Assembly (NCBI GenBank): GCA_003290165.1
Contig: QNQO01000829.1
Coordinates: forward strand, 62,001-126,000
DNA from: Berberis thunbergii
Taxonomy: Eukaryota > Streptophyta > Magnoliopsida > Ranunculales > Berberidaceae
Reading direction: 5' to 3'
DNA: 64,000 nt
Position 1 is the stretch's first letter. Every line of letters starts with the position of its first letter. Made by a program: the position numbers and the translations under genes. Below are positions 49,443-60,728 of this stretch, piece after piece. A model generated the notes under the pieces. It had not been told where the DNA came from. It saw only the letters and a list, made by a program, of their open reading frames with translations, and made no database searches.

Positions 49443-49499
49443 CTATACAGACAATCAAATGAATTAATTCATAAGCTTTTTCCTGCTTTTTTTTTATTC

Positions 49500-49800
49500 A
49501 GAGCGTAGACTCCATGAAAGAAGGGGGCAATTTACCTTAAAGTGAACAATCACGTGCCCGTAGTGTATTTTACTCAACTCCTCTTTTGCTGCCACCATTA
49601 CATTGCTTCCAACATAGTTGTAACTATCAATCATCAAGTTCCACGTGATTTTTACACCATACGAAGAAATCACCAACGTCCAAATCGCCCATCATGTATC
49701 CTTTTGGATCACTCTTGTAAAGTTTCACCTCAGTCATATATTTGAAGCATAAGGAAAGTCTGATCTTTGTTACAGGGTTCAATGATCCATGGTAATCACA
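49500..49800 (-). other. Unrecognised exon-like sequence between VSR piece and transposase gene
   Basis: The minus strand has short protein-like runs in two frames (YMTEVKLYKSDPKGYMMGDL; SYNYVGSNVMVAAKEELSKI). Family unknown. It may belong to the same donor event as a neighbour. Confidence 0.25.
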
Positions 49801-49881
49801 AGAGAATCGATGGATAGGATTTACAACCTCTATTGCTATCGCAATGACATTCTTATGCCAATCACAAACTTTGTAAGTTCT

Positions 49882-51227
49882 TCACACTGGAGGAACAAGT
49901 TTGCTTGGAGAAGGAAACCTCGCAACACCTTGAGAAGATAGTGGTAATGGAGATGGAGGTAATGGATTTTCTGGTTGCTTTGTCGATGGAGGTAATGTAT
50001 CTTCAGTTCTTTGTGTCCCTCCTTGTGTTCCCTCACTTGTTGATGGTCTCACATAAGTTCCATTTTCAAGTCTCTCTCGCATCCATTGAACATTTTCTTC
50101 CAATCTATCATATTTTTCGCTAATTTTTTTTACTTCCAATGTTTTATCGAAAAGCAATGAACGAGCGGGAAGTGAAGCATCATACTTCCTTTTAGAGATG
50201 GTGGTTCCAACACAATGAACACGTCCCCTTTCTTCTTGGCCAAACACTTGGCTTAGAGGATCATTATCAATAGTGAGGTCAGTGGTACCCTGGGTTGAAG
50301 ATTCTTGCAAGGCGGCCTTTTTTTGCTTTAACTTGTTCCTTCAAAAGAATGATAAAATAAAATAACATAGGACACAAATAATATTCAAACAACTACAAAG
50401 TAAATTAAGAATTGTGTATAAAAGACAGCATCGGGCACATACCATATATAGTTCAGCATCATGCGTGGGTTTCCTATCCTTTCTCGTGTGACAAGCAATC
50501 CATATATCAGTGTGTGTGTCTGGTTCCCCATTAGGGTTCTTCTCAACCTATATACTTGAAAGATTAGTCTCAGTCTATATACTTAAATGGTTATTACTGT
50601 ACTAGTAGCTAGAAACTCAATTACCATTTCATACTCTACTTCTGCAGCACTCTTTTGGCCACCCCCCATACATACTTTGAAGCCTTTTTGTTTTTGACAT
50701 TTTGGGCTCTAATTGCCTTCGCTTCAGGGGTGCTCTCATAGCGAACAAACTCCTTCCAATCCTCATCTCTTACACCATTTGGAACATGTTTCTCTTGTTC
50801 CTCAATGGTAGGATACTTATCCAAATAGTCCTTCCTAAGATCTGCCTTGTACCTTCTGAAATATTCTGGCATTTTCAAATGCACATTCCTTTTCACATAA
50901 TTTGGGATGTCATATTCACGCTGCAAATAAGCCATTGAGATATAAGTTGACAATAAAATAAGACATTATGAAAATCAATGATGTAAAATCTCACCTTGAG
51001 GCCATTCCACACATCCTCTTTGTAGTTGTCAGTAACATGGTGCCAACCATTGAATTTGATGGGCACAAGGGTTTCAACAAGCTTTCCAATGTGTTTATTG
51101 AAATTTCTAGCACCAGGTCCAACTGCTAAACCATGGACATTGAACTGTATGGTTTTTTAACTTCACTGTCATCATTTGTAGATGTAGTGACATAATTGGT
51201 GGAGAGATTGCTACGAGTACTACCCAT
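49882..51227 (-). pseudogene. Transposase_24 (Ptta/En/Spm-type) accessory transposase, frameshifted
   Basis: In CACTA elements the TNPA-like product binds subterminal repeats and aids excision. Exons (minus): 51227-50995, 50920-50625, 50547-50443, about 50335-49882. They give VGPGARNFNKHIGKLVETLV and KFNGWHHVTDNYKEDVWNGL, then PNGVRDEDWKEFVRYESTPE, then NGEPDTHTDIWIACHTRKDR, and a C-terminal coiled-coil-like end SEKYDRLEENVQWMRERLEN. This is the Transposase_24 layout. Two frame changes are seen: after VKKP in exon 1 (A-rich run near 51138-51150) and at a G run near 50662-50667, where the expected GQKSAAEVEYEM is read only in the next frame. The ATG at 51227 is the first in frame. Confidence 0.82.
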
Positions 51228-51536
51228 TTCTATCAATGACATTATAGATATTAACCATTATCAAACAAAAAGAAATAAGAAACAACTATATACACTACAT
51301 TTATAGATAGTTTCCTTCCACAACATATCACCACAAATAGATTTTTATAAAGCATTGGAAAAGCCAATCTGAATACTTAGCTACAAAGCTTCCCTTTCCC
51401 AATTCAAAAGTCAAAATAAGAAACAAAGACAAAATAATTGGTCTCAACCAAAGAGGATAATCAACTAGAATAATATCTAAGAGTGTCTGCTTAATCAACT
51501 AGTATTCAATAGACATGGAATACATGGGAGTACCCT

Positions 51537-52860
51537 ACTACCTCCATCTTTTCAATCAGCTTCAGTTCATCTGATACCAATTTTGCACCCAGGACTACTA
51601 GGTTTCAGAAAGCAAACTAAACTTACAGTCTAGAACAGATAGTTGAACACAGGAGAAATAACATACAGAAATAGTAAAACACATAGATAAAAATAGACAA
51701 GAATAACAATAATCATTTGAAGATAATTCTTTGAACAGTTCAAGAGAACGGTGCCGATACTAGGTTACCGCTAGTATAACGAGGTGTTCATCCAAGAATT
51801 GTTCTTAGAATTGTTTTGAGAAAACAAATAGAAATAATGATATGCTTTTATTGACACTACCTCCATCTTTCCAATCAGTTTCAGTTCATCTGATACCAAT
51901 TTTGCACCCAGGACTACTAGGTTTCAAAAAGCAAACTAAACTTACAGTCTAGAATAGATAGTTGAACACAGGAGAAATAACATACAGAAATAGTAAAACA
52001 CACAAATAAAATAGACAAGAATAACAATAATCATTTGAAGATAATTCTTTGAATAGTTCAAGAGAACGGTGTCGATACTAGGTTACCGCTAGTATAACAA
52101 GGTGTTCGTCCAAGAATTGTTCTTAGAATTGTTTTGAGAAAACAAATAGAAATAAAAATATGTTTTTATTGACACTACCTCCATCTTTCCAATCAGATTT
52201 TGTTCATCTGATACCAATTTTGCACTCAGGACTACTAGGTTTCAGAAAACAAACTAAACTTACAGTCTAGAACAGATAGTTGAACACAGGGGAAATAACA
52301 TACAGAAATAGTAAAACACACAGATAAAAATGGACAAGAATAACAATAATCATTTGAAGATAATTCTTTGAACAGTTCAAGAGAACAGTGCTGATACTAG
52401 GTTACCGCTAGTATAACGAGGTGTTCATCCAAGAATTGTTCTTAGAATTGTTTTAAGAAAACAAATAGAAATAAAGATATGCTTTTATTGACACTACCTC
52501 CATCTTTCCATTCAGTTTCAGTTCATCTGATACCAATTTTGCACCCAGGACTTCTAGGTTTCAAAAAGCAAACTAAACTTACAGTCTAGAACAGATAGTT
52601 GAACACAGGAGAAATAACATACAGAAATAGTAAAACACACAGATAAAAATAGACAAGAATAACAATAATCATTTGAAGATAATTCTTTGAACAGTTCAAA
52701 AGAACGGTGTCGATACTAGGTTACTGCTAGTATAACGAGGTGTTCGTCCAAGAATTGTTCTTAGAATTGTTTTGAGAAAACAAATAGAAATAAAGATATG
52801 CTTTTATTGACACTACCTCCATCTTTCCAATCAGTTTTAGTTCATCAGAGATTTAATATC
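51537..52860. repeat. Tandem array, four units of about 319 bp, in CACTA no. 2
   Basis: The phrase tcatctgataccaatttt starts units at 51567, 51886, 52204 and 52523, with a truncated start at 52842. Units differ at only a few percent of positions. Each contains gataccaattttgcacccag and ggttaccgctagtataac. No coding content. Confidence 0.95.
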
Positions 52861-53294
52861 CTGAGGAGTCCAGCTGTGTAATTGCAATTTTTGCTCCTTG
52901 AAGATTGCGTGAGATTGGTTCGACAAGTTAGGTTTCAATATTACAGGGCAATGTTCAAAGGGTTACATGCTTCATAGCTTAATTTTTTCTAGGATTTAAG
53001 TTTAATGTAAAGTCGCGTACTATTTTAGCAGACCAATCTCAAGGGAGTTTTTGAAAAACAAAAAAATTGTCATGTATAAGGTCTACTATACAGTCCATAC
53101 TAGATATATGCTCAAGTAAAAGAAGGCCACCCAAAATAATAATGATAATAATAATATTAGTAATAACAATAATAAGAATTCAACATAAAATAAGAATTCT
53201 CATCGTCATTAAATTTGTTTATGAAGTATGAACTTAAACAAATTATTTTTCAATCATACCACAATAAAAGATAAGTTGAGAATTCAACATATAC

Positions 53295-53376
53295 CTTATC
53301 ATCTTCGAGTTTCTGACGGATCTTCTCCCTTGCTTTTTTCTCTTCCTCCTTTTCTGCTTTCCGCAAGGCAATTATC
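53295..53376 (-). pseudogene. Captured exon of a UBX/UBA-type protein gene
   Basis: One exon with acceptor and donor (minus) reads IIALRKAEKEEEKKAREKIR then QKLEDDK. This highly charged block precedes the LGLPPE segment of UBXN1-like plant UBX proteins, which are CDC48/p97 adaptors. Charged coiled-coil sequence is easily confused with other proteins, so the call is tentative. Confidence 0.5.
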
Positions 53377-53539
53377 CTACAACAGGAAAATGAATCTATT
53401 TTAGTTTTAGGGGGCAAACACATAAATTGCACAGAAATGGGTGAAGTGAAACAAGATAATGGTGAAGACTGAAGACAATAAAACATTTTCCAACCAAAAA
53501 GATTTTTCGTATCAAGAAAAACCGTTCTCTTCACACTCT

Positions 53540-54560
53540 CCTCTGCTCCCCTCTCTCACTCTGATTTGAAACTATTGTAATACCCTTGCCATTGGCACTA
53601 CTATAGAGTACATTGTACCTTCACGAAATTGTCGAAATTTGAAACACCCATTAAATTTTTCCAGGATACCCTTTTCTTAGTAAGTTCATGCCTTTTACCG
53701 GGTATCCATGATCATCACTACTTTCAGTCCAATTTCTCATCTAACTCATCCCAAAGACCTAATTTTTACGCATTCAACAAAGTACATCTAAAACCACTAC
53801 CCCAAATAGACACTGAAATCAGTTCACAAATCCACCATTCCACATTACAATCATCACAATCAAACTAAAGACGATCTGGGTAAGTATAAAGTTTGAATCT
53901 TTGATTGCTTATAAAATATGAAAATTTAAAAGGAATCCCCTTGTTTGACAGATAAGCAAAGACACAGTAATTGGAGACTATGAACTTAAAAGAGAGATAG
54001 AAATGGGTACCTGATGAAGACTTGAAGAAATGGGGCTCCCACGCTTTGATTTCTGCTGTGTTTTGTTGAAATGGGTTGGAGAGGAAAGATCTGCTTTGCA
54101 GAAAGAAAAAAAAAATAATCTGAAACAGATCTGAAGAAGAAGAAGGATCTTACCTGGAAGGAGATTTGAACCGAAGAAGGGACGGAAAGATCAGTGTGTT
54201 CTTCTTCTTCTTCTTCTCACCAAACTCAGCAAAGGAGGCACTGACAAACTCTCCTTCAAGAACCGGAGGAGGAACGCAATTTTTTTCGCAACCGGGATAT
54301 CAGTGTGTGCTTTCGGGAGATCTGTGATGTTAGGGTTTGAAACAAAGGGTTGAAAAGTGCAGAGTTGGGAGGAGATGGAAGGGAGGAGGGAAGTCGAGGG
54401 ATGGAGCAGGGAAGTCGAGGGAGCAGAGAGGGTCGATGTCGAGTGGAGGGAGCAGGGAAGATGGAAGTCGAGTGGAGGGAGCGGAGGTGCTTCGAGCGCC
54501 AAGTAAAAGTAGAGAGGAAAGAATAGCGCCAAAAAGCCCACCCAATTTTTTTCAGCGTTT
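53540..54560 (-). promoter_or_regulatory. Probable promoter/leader region of CACTA no. 2
   Basis: On the minus strand a block ending tctccttccag followed by gtaagatcc near 54155 looks like a non-coding first exon, upstream of all the minus-strand genes of the element. Overlapping minus frames at 54190-54680 are biased Ser/Pro-rich readings of the ctcgacttccc repeats. No gene is seen. Confidence 0.4.
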
Positions 54561-54564
54561 TTAG

Positions 54565-54805
54565 TGTAGCCACGGTTTTGAACCGTTGGTCATTATAGCC
54601 ACGGTTTTGAGCCGTGGCCATTTTTTTAGCCACGGTTTTAGGCCGTTGGTCATTATAGCCACAATTTTTTGCCGTGGCCATTTTTTTTAGCCACGGTTAT
54701 AGGCCTTTGGTCATTATAGCCACGGTTTTTTTGCCGTGGCAAATAAACCAACGGTTTAGAACCGTTGCCATCTCCGCGTAGCTAAATAGGGCTTTTGGTG
54801 TAGGG
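54565..54805. repeat. CACTA no. 2 right subterminal repeats and terminus
   Basis: Six or more units of agccacggttttgagccgtggcca, then the terminus ttttggtgtaggg. Confidence 0.85.
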
Positions 54806-54808
54806 CCT

Positions 54809-55009
54809 GTTCAAATTGAGTTGGTGCTCATACATCAAGGCAATAAACTAAAGGGATTTATCCCAAATATTCTGTGTGTTGGTTTAATTGTATGCAAAGA
54901 ATTGCTAGTGTAGGGCTGGAACTAAGTAGGAACCTTAGTTGCCTCACATGGTGTAATCAAAGTAGTGAAAACTTGTTGTAGAACTCGCCCAATTAGTGGT
55001 CCTGTGACA
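54809..55009 (+). repeat. LTR 2 of the gag-only retrotransposon, right part
   Basis: Continues LTR homology at gttcaaattgagttggtgct and ends ctgtgaca. Confidence 0.85.
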
Positions 55010-55209
55010 GTAACCATATCCAGTTGAGAAAAAAAAAATGGTCAGCAGAAATGAGACACTTTGTGGCACCCCCGTTTTGGATAGGGAAGTTAGTGAAGAC
55101 ACAATTTTGATCCTAGACAAGTAATAATCGCAACATGTCATGTTGGAAATTATAAACTTAGTCTAATTCATATAACATCTTTGATATTGCTAAAGAAGGT
55201 CATGAGAGA

Positions 55210-55859
55210 TGTGGATGCAAATTTCCACAAATCATGTGCTGATCACGCGGAGCAATCTACATAAGATGGAAATTAGTTTTTGACACCGGTGTGGTGTCTG
55301 TCACGGGGACTACGATGCCAAAGTTAGAACAATGCCTATATACAATTATTTATTTTTTCTGTATTTTAAAAGAGAATTGTGAATAAAAAATGAGTTACCC
55401 GAAAATAACTATGTTTGTCTATTTATAAAGGCTGAAGGAGCCAACTGCACGTAAAATAGTGAGACACGTGGCAGGTTGGGGGCCGTTGATGGTTGTAACT
55501 TCCATTGATAGTTGTAACATCTTATTGATGGTTGTAACTTCCCATAGATGGTTGTAACTTTCATCAACAGTTGTAACTTTCAGTAGATGGTTGTAACTTT
55601 CATCGACGGTTGTAATTTCTCGTTGATGGTTATAATTTTCCGTTAGGAGAGACCTCTTCTACAGGTTTGTGTGCTCAGCTGAGCATGGTGGTTGGTGTCG
55701 AACACCATTCCTCTGCTGGAAAAAAGTATTATGCCGAGTTGCATTGGGCCCAGATTTGGGTTTTTTGTACTTGTATCCGATATGGGCTGGCTTCTTATGA
55801 ACAACCTAGATTTTTGGGCTTTCTTATCCTGCTGCTAAGGATTATTTTTTTCTCCCACA
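55210..55859 (-). repeat. 3-prime LTR of the minus-strand gypsy element
   Basis: Contains at about 55484-55640 seven variants of a 20-22-base unit (ttgatggttgtaacttcc). The same array is in the other LTR. TATA-like ttataaatag on the minus strand near 55425. Confidence 0.9.
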
Positions 55860-56149
55860 AATGTCTCTCGTCTCCTTTGCTTTTGAGTTGACCATTTTTT
55901 TTCTTACTTAAAAGCAGAGGAAATGTATTTTCACTGAGGAGTCTCGCCAAAAATAGAAGTATAATGCCCCTGATCTTGCTGACGAGGCTTCTTCCTAGAG
56001 TTATTTTTAAAGACAAAGTAGAATTCCATGAAATCTGTTTGAGTTGAGGTCGTGAAGGAGTTATCTGCAAGACTTGAAGTTTCTTCTGCTGTTGAAATGT
56101 AATATGCTGATGACAAAATGATATGCATGTAGATTCATCTACTAAAAAC

Positions 56150-56700
56150 AGGGTGATCTACTGTATGAGTTACACAAAGTACTTTCTAAGGCTCTTAGAC
56201 TTTGTCTAGGTAAAGAATCATCCTTAGATGCTTTGGCGTGTATCCACCAGATATCTTAGACCAACAAGCAAGACCTCATATTCTGCTTCATTATTGGAGG
56301 CTTTGGAACCAAGTGTGATGACTTGCTCTACCATGGTTCCATGGGGTGTAAATAAAATGTCCTGCTCTGGTACCCTTGTGATTTGTCGACCCATCCATAC
56401 ATAAATGCCACATACCTTTGGGCTACCACGTATTTATTTCAGCATGAATTGATGAGTCTTCTTTTGTTGAAGGACGCAATATTGATCTGAGAGCTGATTT
56501 TGTTTCCCCGGTTGAGGAGGGAGTGATTCTGCTATGAAATTTGCTAAGTCTTGAGCCTTTATAGTTGTCCTCGGCCGGTAGATCAAGTCATATTGGCTCT
56601 CTTCTATCACCCATTTCATGAGTTTTTGACAAGCATCCGAGAGAAAGTTGTGCCCCCAACTCATCTCTGATGAGGGTTGAGCTAACTGCTACATTTGAAA
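56150..56700 (-). pseudogene. Gypsy RNase H fragment
   Basis: Minus strand reads MKWVIEESQYDLIYRPRTTI then KAQDLANFIAE, the junction between reverse transcriptase connection and RNase H of plant gypsy elements. Further on, SNNEAEYEVLLVGLRYLV is the RNase H NNEAEY motif. Stops follow. It is a remnant of pol. Confidence 0.8.
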
Positions 56701-56929
56701 TTGCTCATTTTATCGCACTTATGTTGAATTAATGTTGTATTTCATTCAACTTTGCTTTTAGTCTGCTGACTTAGAAAATATTTTCATTGAGGGCACAAAA
56801 GCTTGATTGGCCACCTTAATGAGTTTCCAATGTGCTAAGTTGGAACTTAAACATAACTTGAGGATTTAGAAATTAATCATGGATTAAAATCTGTTTATCT
56901 TGGAAATTGCATGGAAATATTGTGTGATC

Positions 56930-57560
56930 TATTGACCACTTGACAAAACTTAAACAAATTTAAGTAGTTCTGAGTAAGATGTTTCTATGGTCAGTGATTT
57001 ATTAACTGAATTACCCACTCACGGAGAGTGTCATCCTCTACTAAGGTGTGACCCTCTACTAAGGCACTTTGCTTGTGTAGTCTGCTAACCAGTTAACTAA
57101 AGTTAAACTTATTTAAGTAATCCTTAAGATGCTTATATGCATTGAATTACCCACTCATGAAGAGTGCCATCCTGTATTAAGGTGTGATCCTCTACTAAGG
57201 CATTTTGCTTGTGTAGTCTTCTGATCACTTGACTAAACTTAAACGGATTTAAGTAGTCCTGAGTAAGATGTTTCTATAGATTGAGTTACCCATTCACAAA
57301 GAGTGTCATCCTCTATTGAGGTGTGATCCTCTACTAAGGCATTTTGCTTTTGTGGTGTGTTGACCACTTGACTAAACTTAAACGGATATAAATAGTCCTC
57401 AATAAGATGCTTATATGCATTGAATTGCTCACTTACGGAAAGTGCCATCCTCAACTGAGGTGTGATCCTCTACTGAGGCATTTTACGTGTGTGGTCTGCT
57501 TACCACTTGACTAAACTTAAACAATTTAATAGTCTTGAGTAAGATGCTTCTACCTATGAG
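56930..57560. repeat. Tandem array of about 137-bp units inside the gypsy element
   Basis: Four units begin near 57007, 57141, 57281 and 57419 with variants of tgaattacccactcacggag, each followed by gtcatcctctactaaggtg and cttgactaaacttaaac. No coding content. Confidence 0.85.
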
Positions 57561-57619
57561 CAGTCATTGTTGAAGAGATAAAATACAATCAAGTTTTTCT
57601 TATATGTACATTTCATCTT

Positions 57620-58800
57620 TTTTTCCCCAAAAAGCTAGGACGCCTTAGTTTCAATCCACTTTGTGAAATGGTTGGTTGCAACAATCATCATATTCTTCTG
57701 CGTTGGAGACTTTGATTGATTAGAATGGTTAACTCTTTGTATGTTCTACTGGCTGGGGAGTCTCTTGTTGGGGAGCGTGTTCTACACTTGTCACCATTGT
57801 TATTTTTATCCTCCTTCTGATCTGCATTCATTAGTGCACGATGACAATCTTTCTCGGGTACATCTGGTGCCTTAGCATTATTTTTTTGTCATTCCACAAT
57901 GCATAGCATTTTGCCATGGCAAAGATTTCAGTAAGAGTTTTGCCTAGTTTCATGGTCAATTCCCCATATAATCAGTGATCTGCTAGCAGACCCTTCTTGG
58001 AAGCTAAGGATTCAATTTGGTCATCACATACATTTATACTCTCCATTTCTACCTTAAATCTTTTGATAAAGTGTTGGAGCATTCATTTGACTTTTTATTC
58101 ATGTTGAAGAGGCGGTCAACATGTTTTTTTTTTATGGTTCAATAAGATGAATACTCTTTTGTGAAGACAATGGAGAGATCTCCAAAGTTGTTGATCGGCT
58201 GAGGGGGTCAAAGTTGTTGACGAGTATTTGAATGTGGTATTTGGGACAAATTAGTGTACTGATCTAGATTTGGTCATCTGCATTGTTCGTATCCATCGGG
58301 ATTATGTATTCTGCGCCGACCACTTATATCATCATCTACGACCTCAGCCTTGAGTACACCGTTGCTTGGGGACCCAACCTTGATAAGATTCTCGTTTGAG
58401 GCTTGAGCCTAGAGTGCACATTTACTCGTGGCCCTAATCTCGAATAAATGCTTCCAGAGGGATTATTTCCGTTTGACGAATGACTACTTCCACTCCCATG
58501 CACATGGTCTGCTGGCAGACAACAATGTGTCTTTTGTCTTGGCTGTTCACTCACCAATCGCTCTACCACCCGAGTTTGCTCATCCAATATTTTAGTCAAA
58601 TTGGCGATCTGACTTGCAAGATTTTATTTTTGTTTCATTTCCATTTGGCTCGGTTGTTGACAGAAAATTGCATTTGATGATCAACCGGCGGTGGTAGATC
58701 TACTACCAGTGAATGTCTGGTCGAAAGCGACTAAACCCACGGTGATGATGGCGGTCTAGTTCGGGCAGAGGACCATGCAACATTATTTTTGCTAGTTTGA
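57620..58800 (-). pseudogene. Decayed gypsy gag
   Basis: Minus strand holds a leader-like part with a repeated SRLGPQ phrase (SRLGPRVNVHSRLKPQTRIL) at 58340-58600, and a retrotrans-gag part FIKRFKVEMESINVCDDQIE then KLGKTLTEIFAMAKCYALWN at about 57880-58090. Stops and frame changes are frequent. Confidence 0.65.
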
Positions 58801-58946
58801 CTTCGAGTTCCCACCAATGTGTTGAAAAAGAACTCTGAAAAAGTGTCTGTGAAGGAAAATTCAAATTGAATGAACATAAATTTTATTAATGAAAGGAAGA
58901 GAACATCTAATGAGTTTGATTCAAGCTCTCATTGAAATCACCAATT

Positions 58947-59599
58947 TGTGGATGCAAATTTTCACAAAATCACGTGTTGATCACATGGAGCAATCGCATA
59001 AGATAGAGATTAATTATTGACACTGGTGTGGTGTCTGCCATGGGGACTCTAATGCCAAAGTTAGAACAATGCATTTAGTAAAGTATTTATTTCTCTGTGT
59101 TTTAAGAGAGAAATTGTGAATAAAAAAAAGCTACCCGAAAATAACTGTGCTTGGTTATTTATAAGGGCAAGAGGAGTTAACTGCTCGTAGAAGAGTGAGA
59201 CAAGTGGCAGGTCAGAAGTCATTGATAGTTGTAACTTCTATTGATGGTTGTGACCTCTTGTTGATGGTTATAACTTTGCGTAGATGGTTGTAACTTTTGT
59301 CAACAATTGTAACTTCCAATAGATGGTTGTAACTTCCATTGACGGTTGTATTTTTCCGTTGATGGTTATAACTTCCCATTAGGAGGGACATTTTCTGCCG
59401 GTTCGTGTGCTCAGTTGCGGATGGTGGTAATTGTCGAATATTATTTCTCTGCTGAAAAAAGAGTGTTCTGCTGAGTTGCATTAGGCCCAAATTTGGGCTT
59501 TTTGTACTTGTATCCAATTTGAGCTGACTACTTGGGAACGACCTAGATTTTTGGGCTTTCTTATCCTGCTGAGCTAAGGATTATTTTTTGCTCCCACAA
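58947..59599 (-). repeat. 5-prime LTR of the minus-strand gypsy element
   Basis: Direct repeat of 55210-55859 at roughly nine bases in ten by eye, with the same internal gttgtaactt array at 59220-59375. Confidence 0.9.
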
Positions 59600-59604
59600 G
59601 AGAA

Positions 59605-60728
59605 ATATAGACTGACCACCTCACAATTAATGTATGGATTGAACTTCGTATAGTAGTACCTCCAGAATTTTTTTTTTTTGGCAATTTCTGAGGCACGTGC
59701 TTTATTTTAGGTGATAAATCTTTAACTAAGGCATTTGTTGATGCCTTTCCAACTTTTAAAATGTTTGTATCATCAAGTTTATCAGAAAGCAAATAGTTCT
59801 TTTGTAGAGGAACTGATGCTACTCCAAGCCAAAACATCCTCTCTTCCTAGTAGAATTGGTTTAGCATGAATGGACAAATAACCTGCAAGCCAAAATCATT
59901 TGTGGAACCATATTACTCCATGTACGCAAATATTTGATATGGCATTAGCACCTATTCCATATATTAACCATTTCAAAATGTTGGAAAAGCATAATGTTAA
60001 TACAAACGTTATTCCCAAAACATGCACATCTGAATGAAAGCCAGAAAAGTTATTGACTTGAACAACTATCAACATATAAAGATGCATTTGACGTAAGAGC
60101 ATATATATCAAGGGTACATCTTCTAACCACCCCTACGAATTCTAGAGATTAAAAGACACTTTTCGTGTAATTCACTTTTATAACCATATGTTTCTGAGAG
60201 CTCCATCAGCCTTGGACCTCTACCTTTTGATGTTGCCCAGCATACTGCTAATGATGTGTTTTAGTGGAAAGAAACTCAAAAAGAGATTGTGTAAAGAAAA
60301 GTGACAAATCTTCTTGTGTGTTGGGCTTAGTAGAAGCTTAAAACACGCCACACTATTTTTCAACTGCCTTTGCAGGCGTACCTGCCAGGAGGTGTTTTGC
60401 TTGATATCGTTGGATAGAGTTTGAATGAGTGCTTACAGTGAATGATATTGAGTTACTGAAGGCTCAAGTTTAATGTGGTGGAGAGCCAAACCCTGTTAAA
60501 AGGTCATGATTATACACCAAATTGTCGAGTGATCTACTTCGTACACGTGACACGATGATCTCGTCAATAGAGTGGAACGGGCCCAAATAAGTGTCTAATC
60601 TAATCCAGTCCATAAGACAGAGAACCAAGCCCACTGAGGCAAGTATCTGGGAATTGGAGCCAAGCAACAAGGCCCTATTAAGCCTATAAGTCAAATGGTC
60701 AAACCCAGAACCTAGAATCCTATTCACC
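59605..60728. other. Intergenic, no gene identified
   Basis: A minus frame at 59585-59837 reads KNYLLSDKLDDTNILKVGKA and onward, protein-like but unrecognised and without splice partners. The rest has only short frames. Confidence 0.35.

Larger units (their letters stand above)
44115..54805 (-). mobile_element. Gene-capturing CACTA element no. 2 with a Transposase_24 gene
   Basis: Left end cactacaccaaaaa, right end ttttggtgtaggg (last t to g change), with a perfect 3-bp target duplication cct at 44112-44114 and 54806-54808. The LTR on either side joins to match LTR 1, which fixes the insertion point. Both ends carry the palindromic subterminal unit agccacggttttaagccgtggcaa in many copies. 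Interior, all on the minus strand: UBX-type piece, Transposase_24 gene, vacuolar-sorting-receptor piece, HOS15-like piece. A main TNP2-type transposase was not found, so it is probably non-autonomous. Confidence 0.92.
40370..55009 (+). mobile_element. Gag-only LTR retrotransposon (TR-GAG type), second LTR split by a CACTA element
   Basis: LTR 1 is 40370-41729 (1360 bp); LTR 2 is 42962-44114 plus 54809-55009 (1354 bp without the insertion). LTRs start tg(t/c)cagaccc and end ctgt(a/g)aca. The internal region is only 1.2 kb and codes for a decayed gag with no protease, reverse transcriptase or integrase. A primer-binding-like tggtataaggac follows LTR 1. Flanking pentamers ataat and gtaac agree at 3 of 5. 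The two LTRs differ at roughly one base in ten where compared by eye, so the insertion is old. Confidence 0.85.
55210..59599 (-). mobile_element. Ty3/gypsy LTR retrotransposon, internally decayed, complete ends
   Basis: LTRs at 55210-55859 (650 bp) and 58947-59599 (653 bp) are direct repeats with tgtgg...ccaca ends. The target duplication is a perfect agaga at 55205-55209 and 59600-59604. Gag and RNase H remnants both read on the minus strand, so the 5-prime LTR is the right one. The internal part is 3.1 kb, too short for a full pol; integrase and most of reverse transcriptase are missing. Confidence 0.9.

Noticed and set aside
54190..54681. Pro/Ser-rich minus-strand frames of up to 141 codons
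   Set aside because: They come from the ctcgacttccctcc-type repeats in three frames at once and contain no domain.
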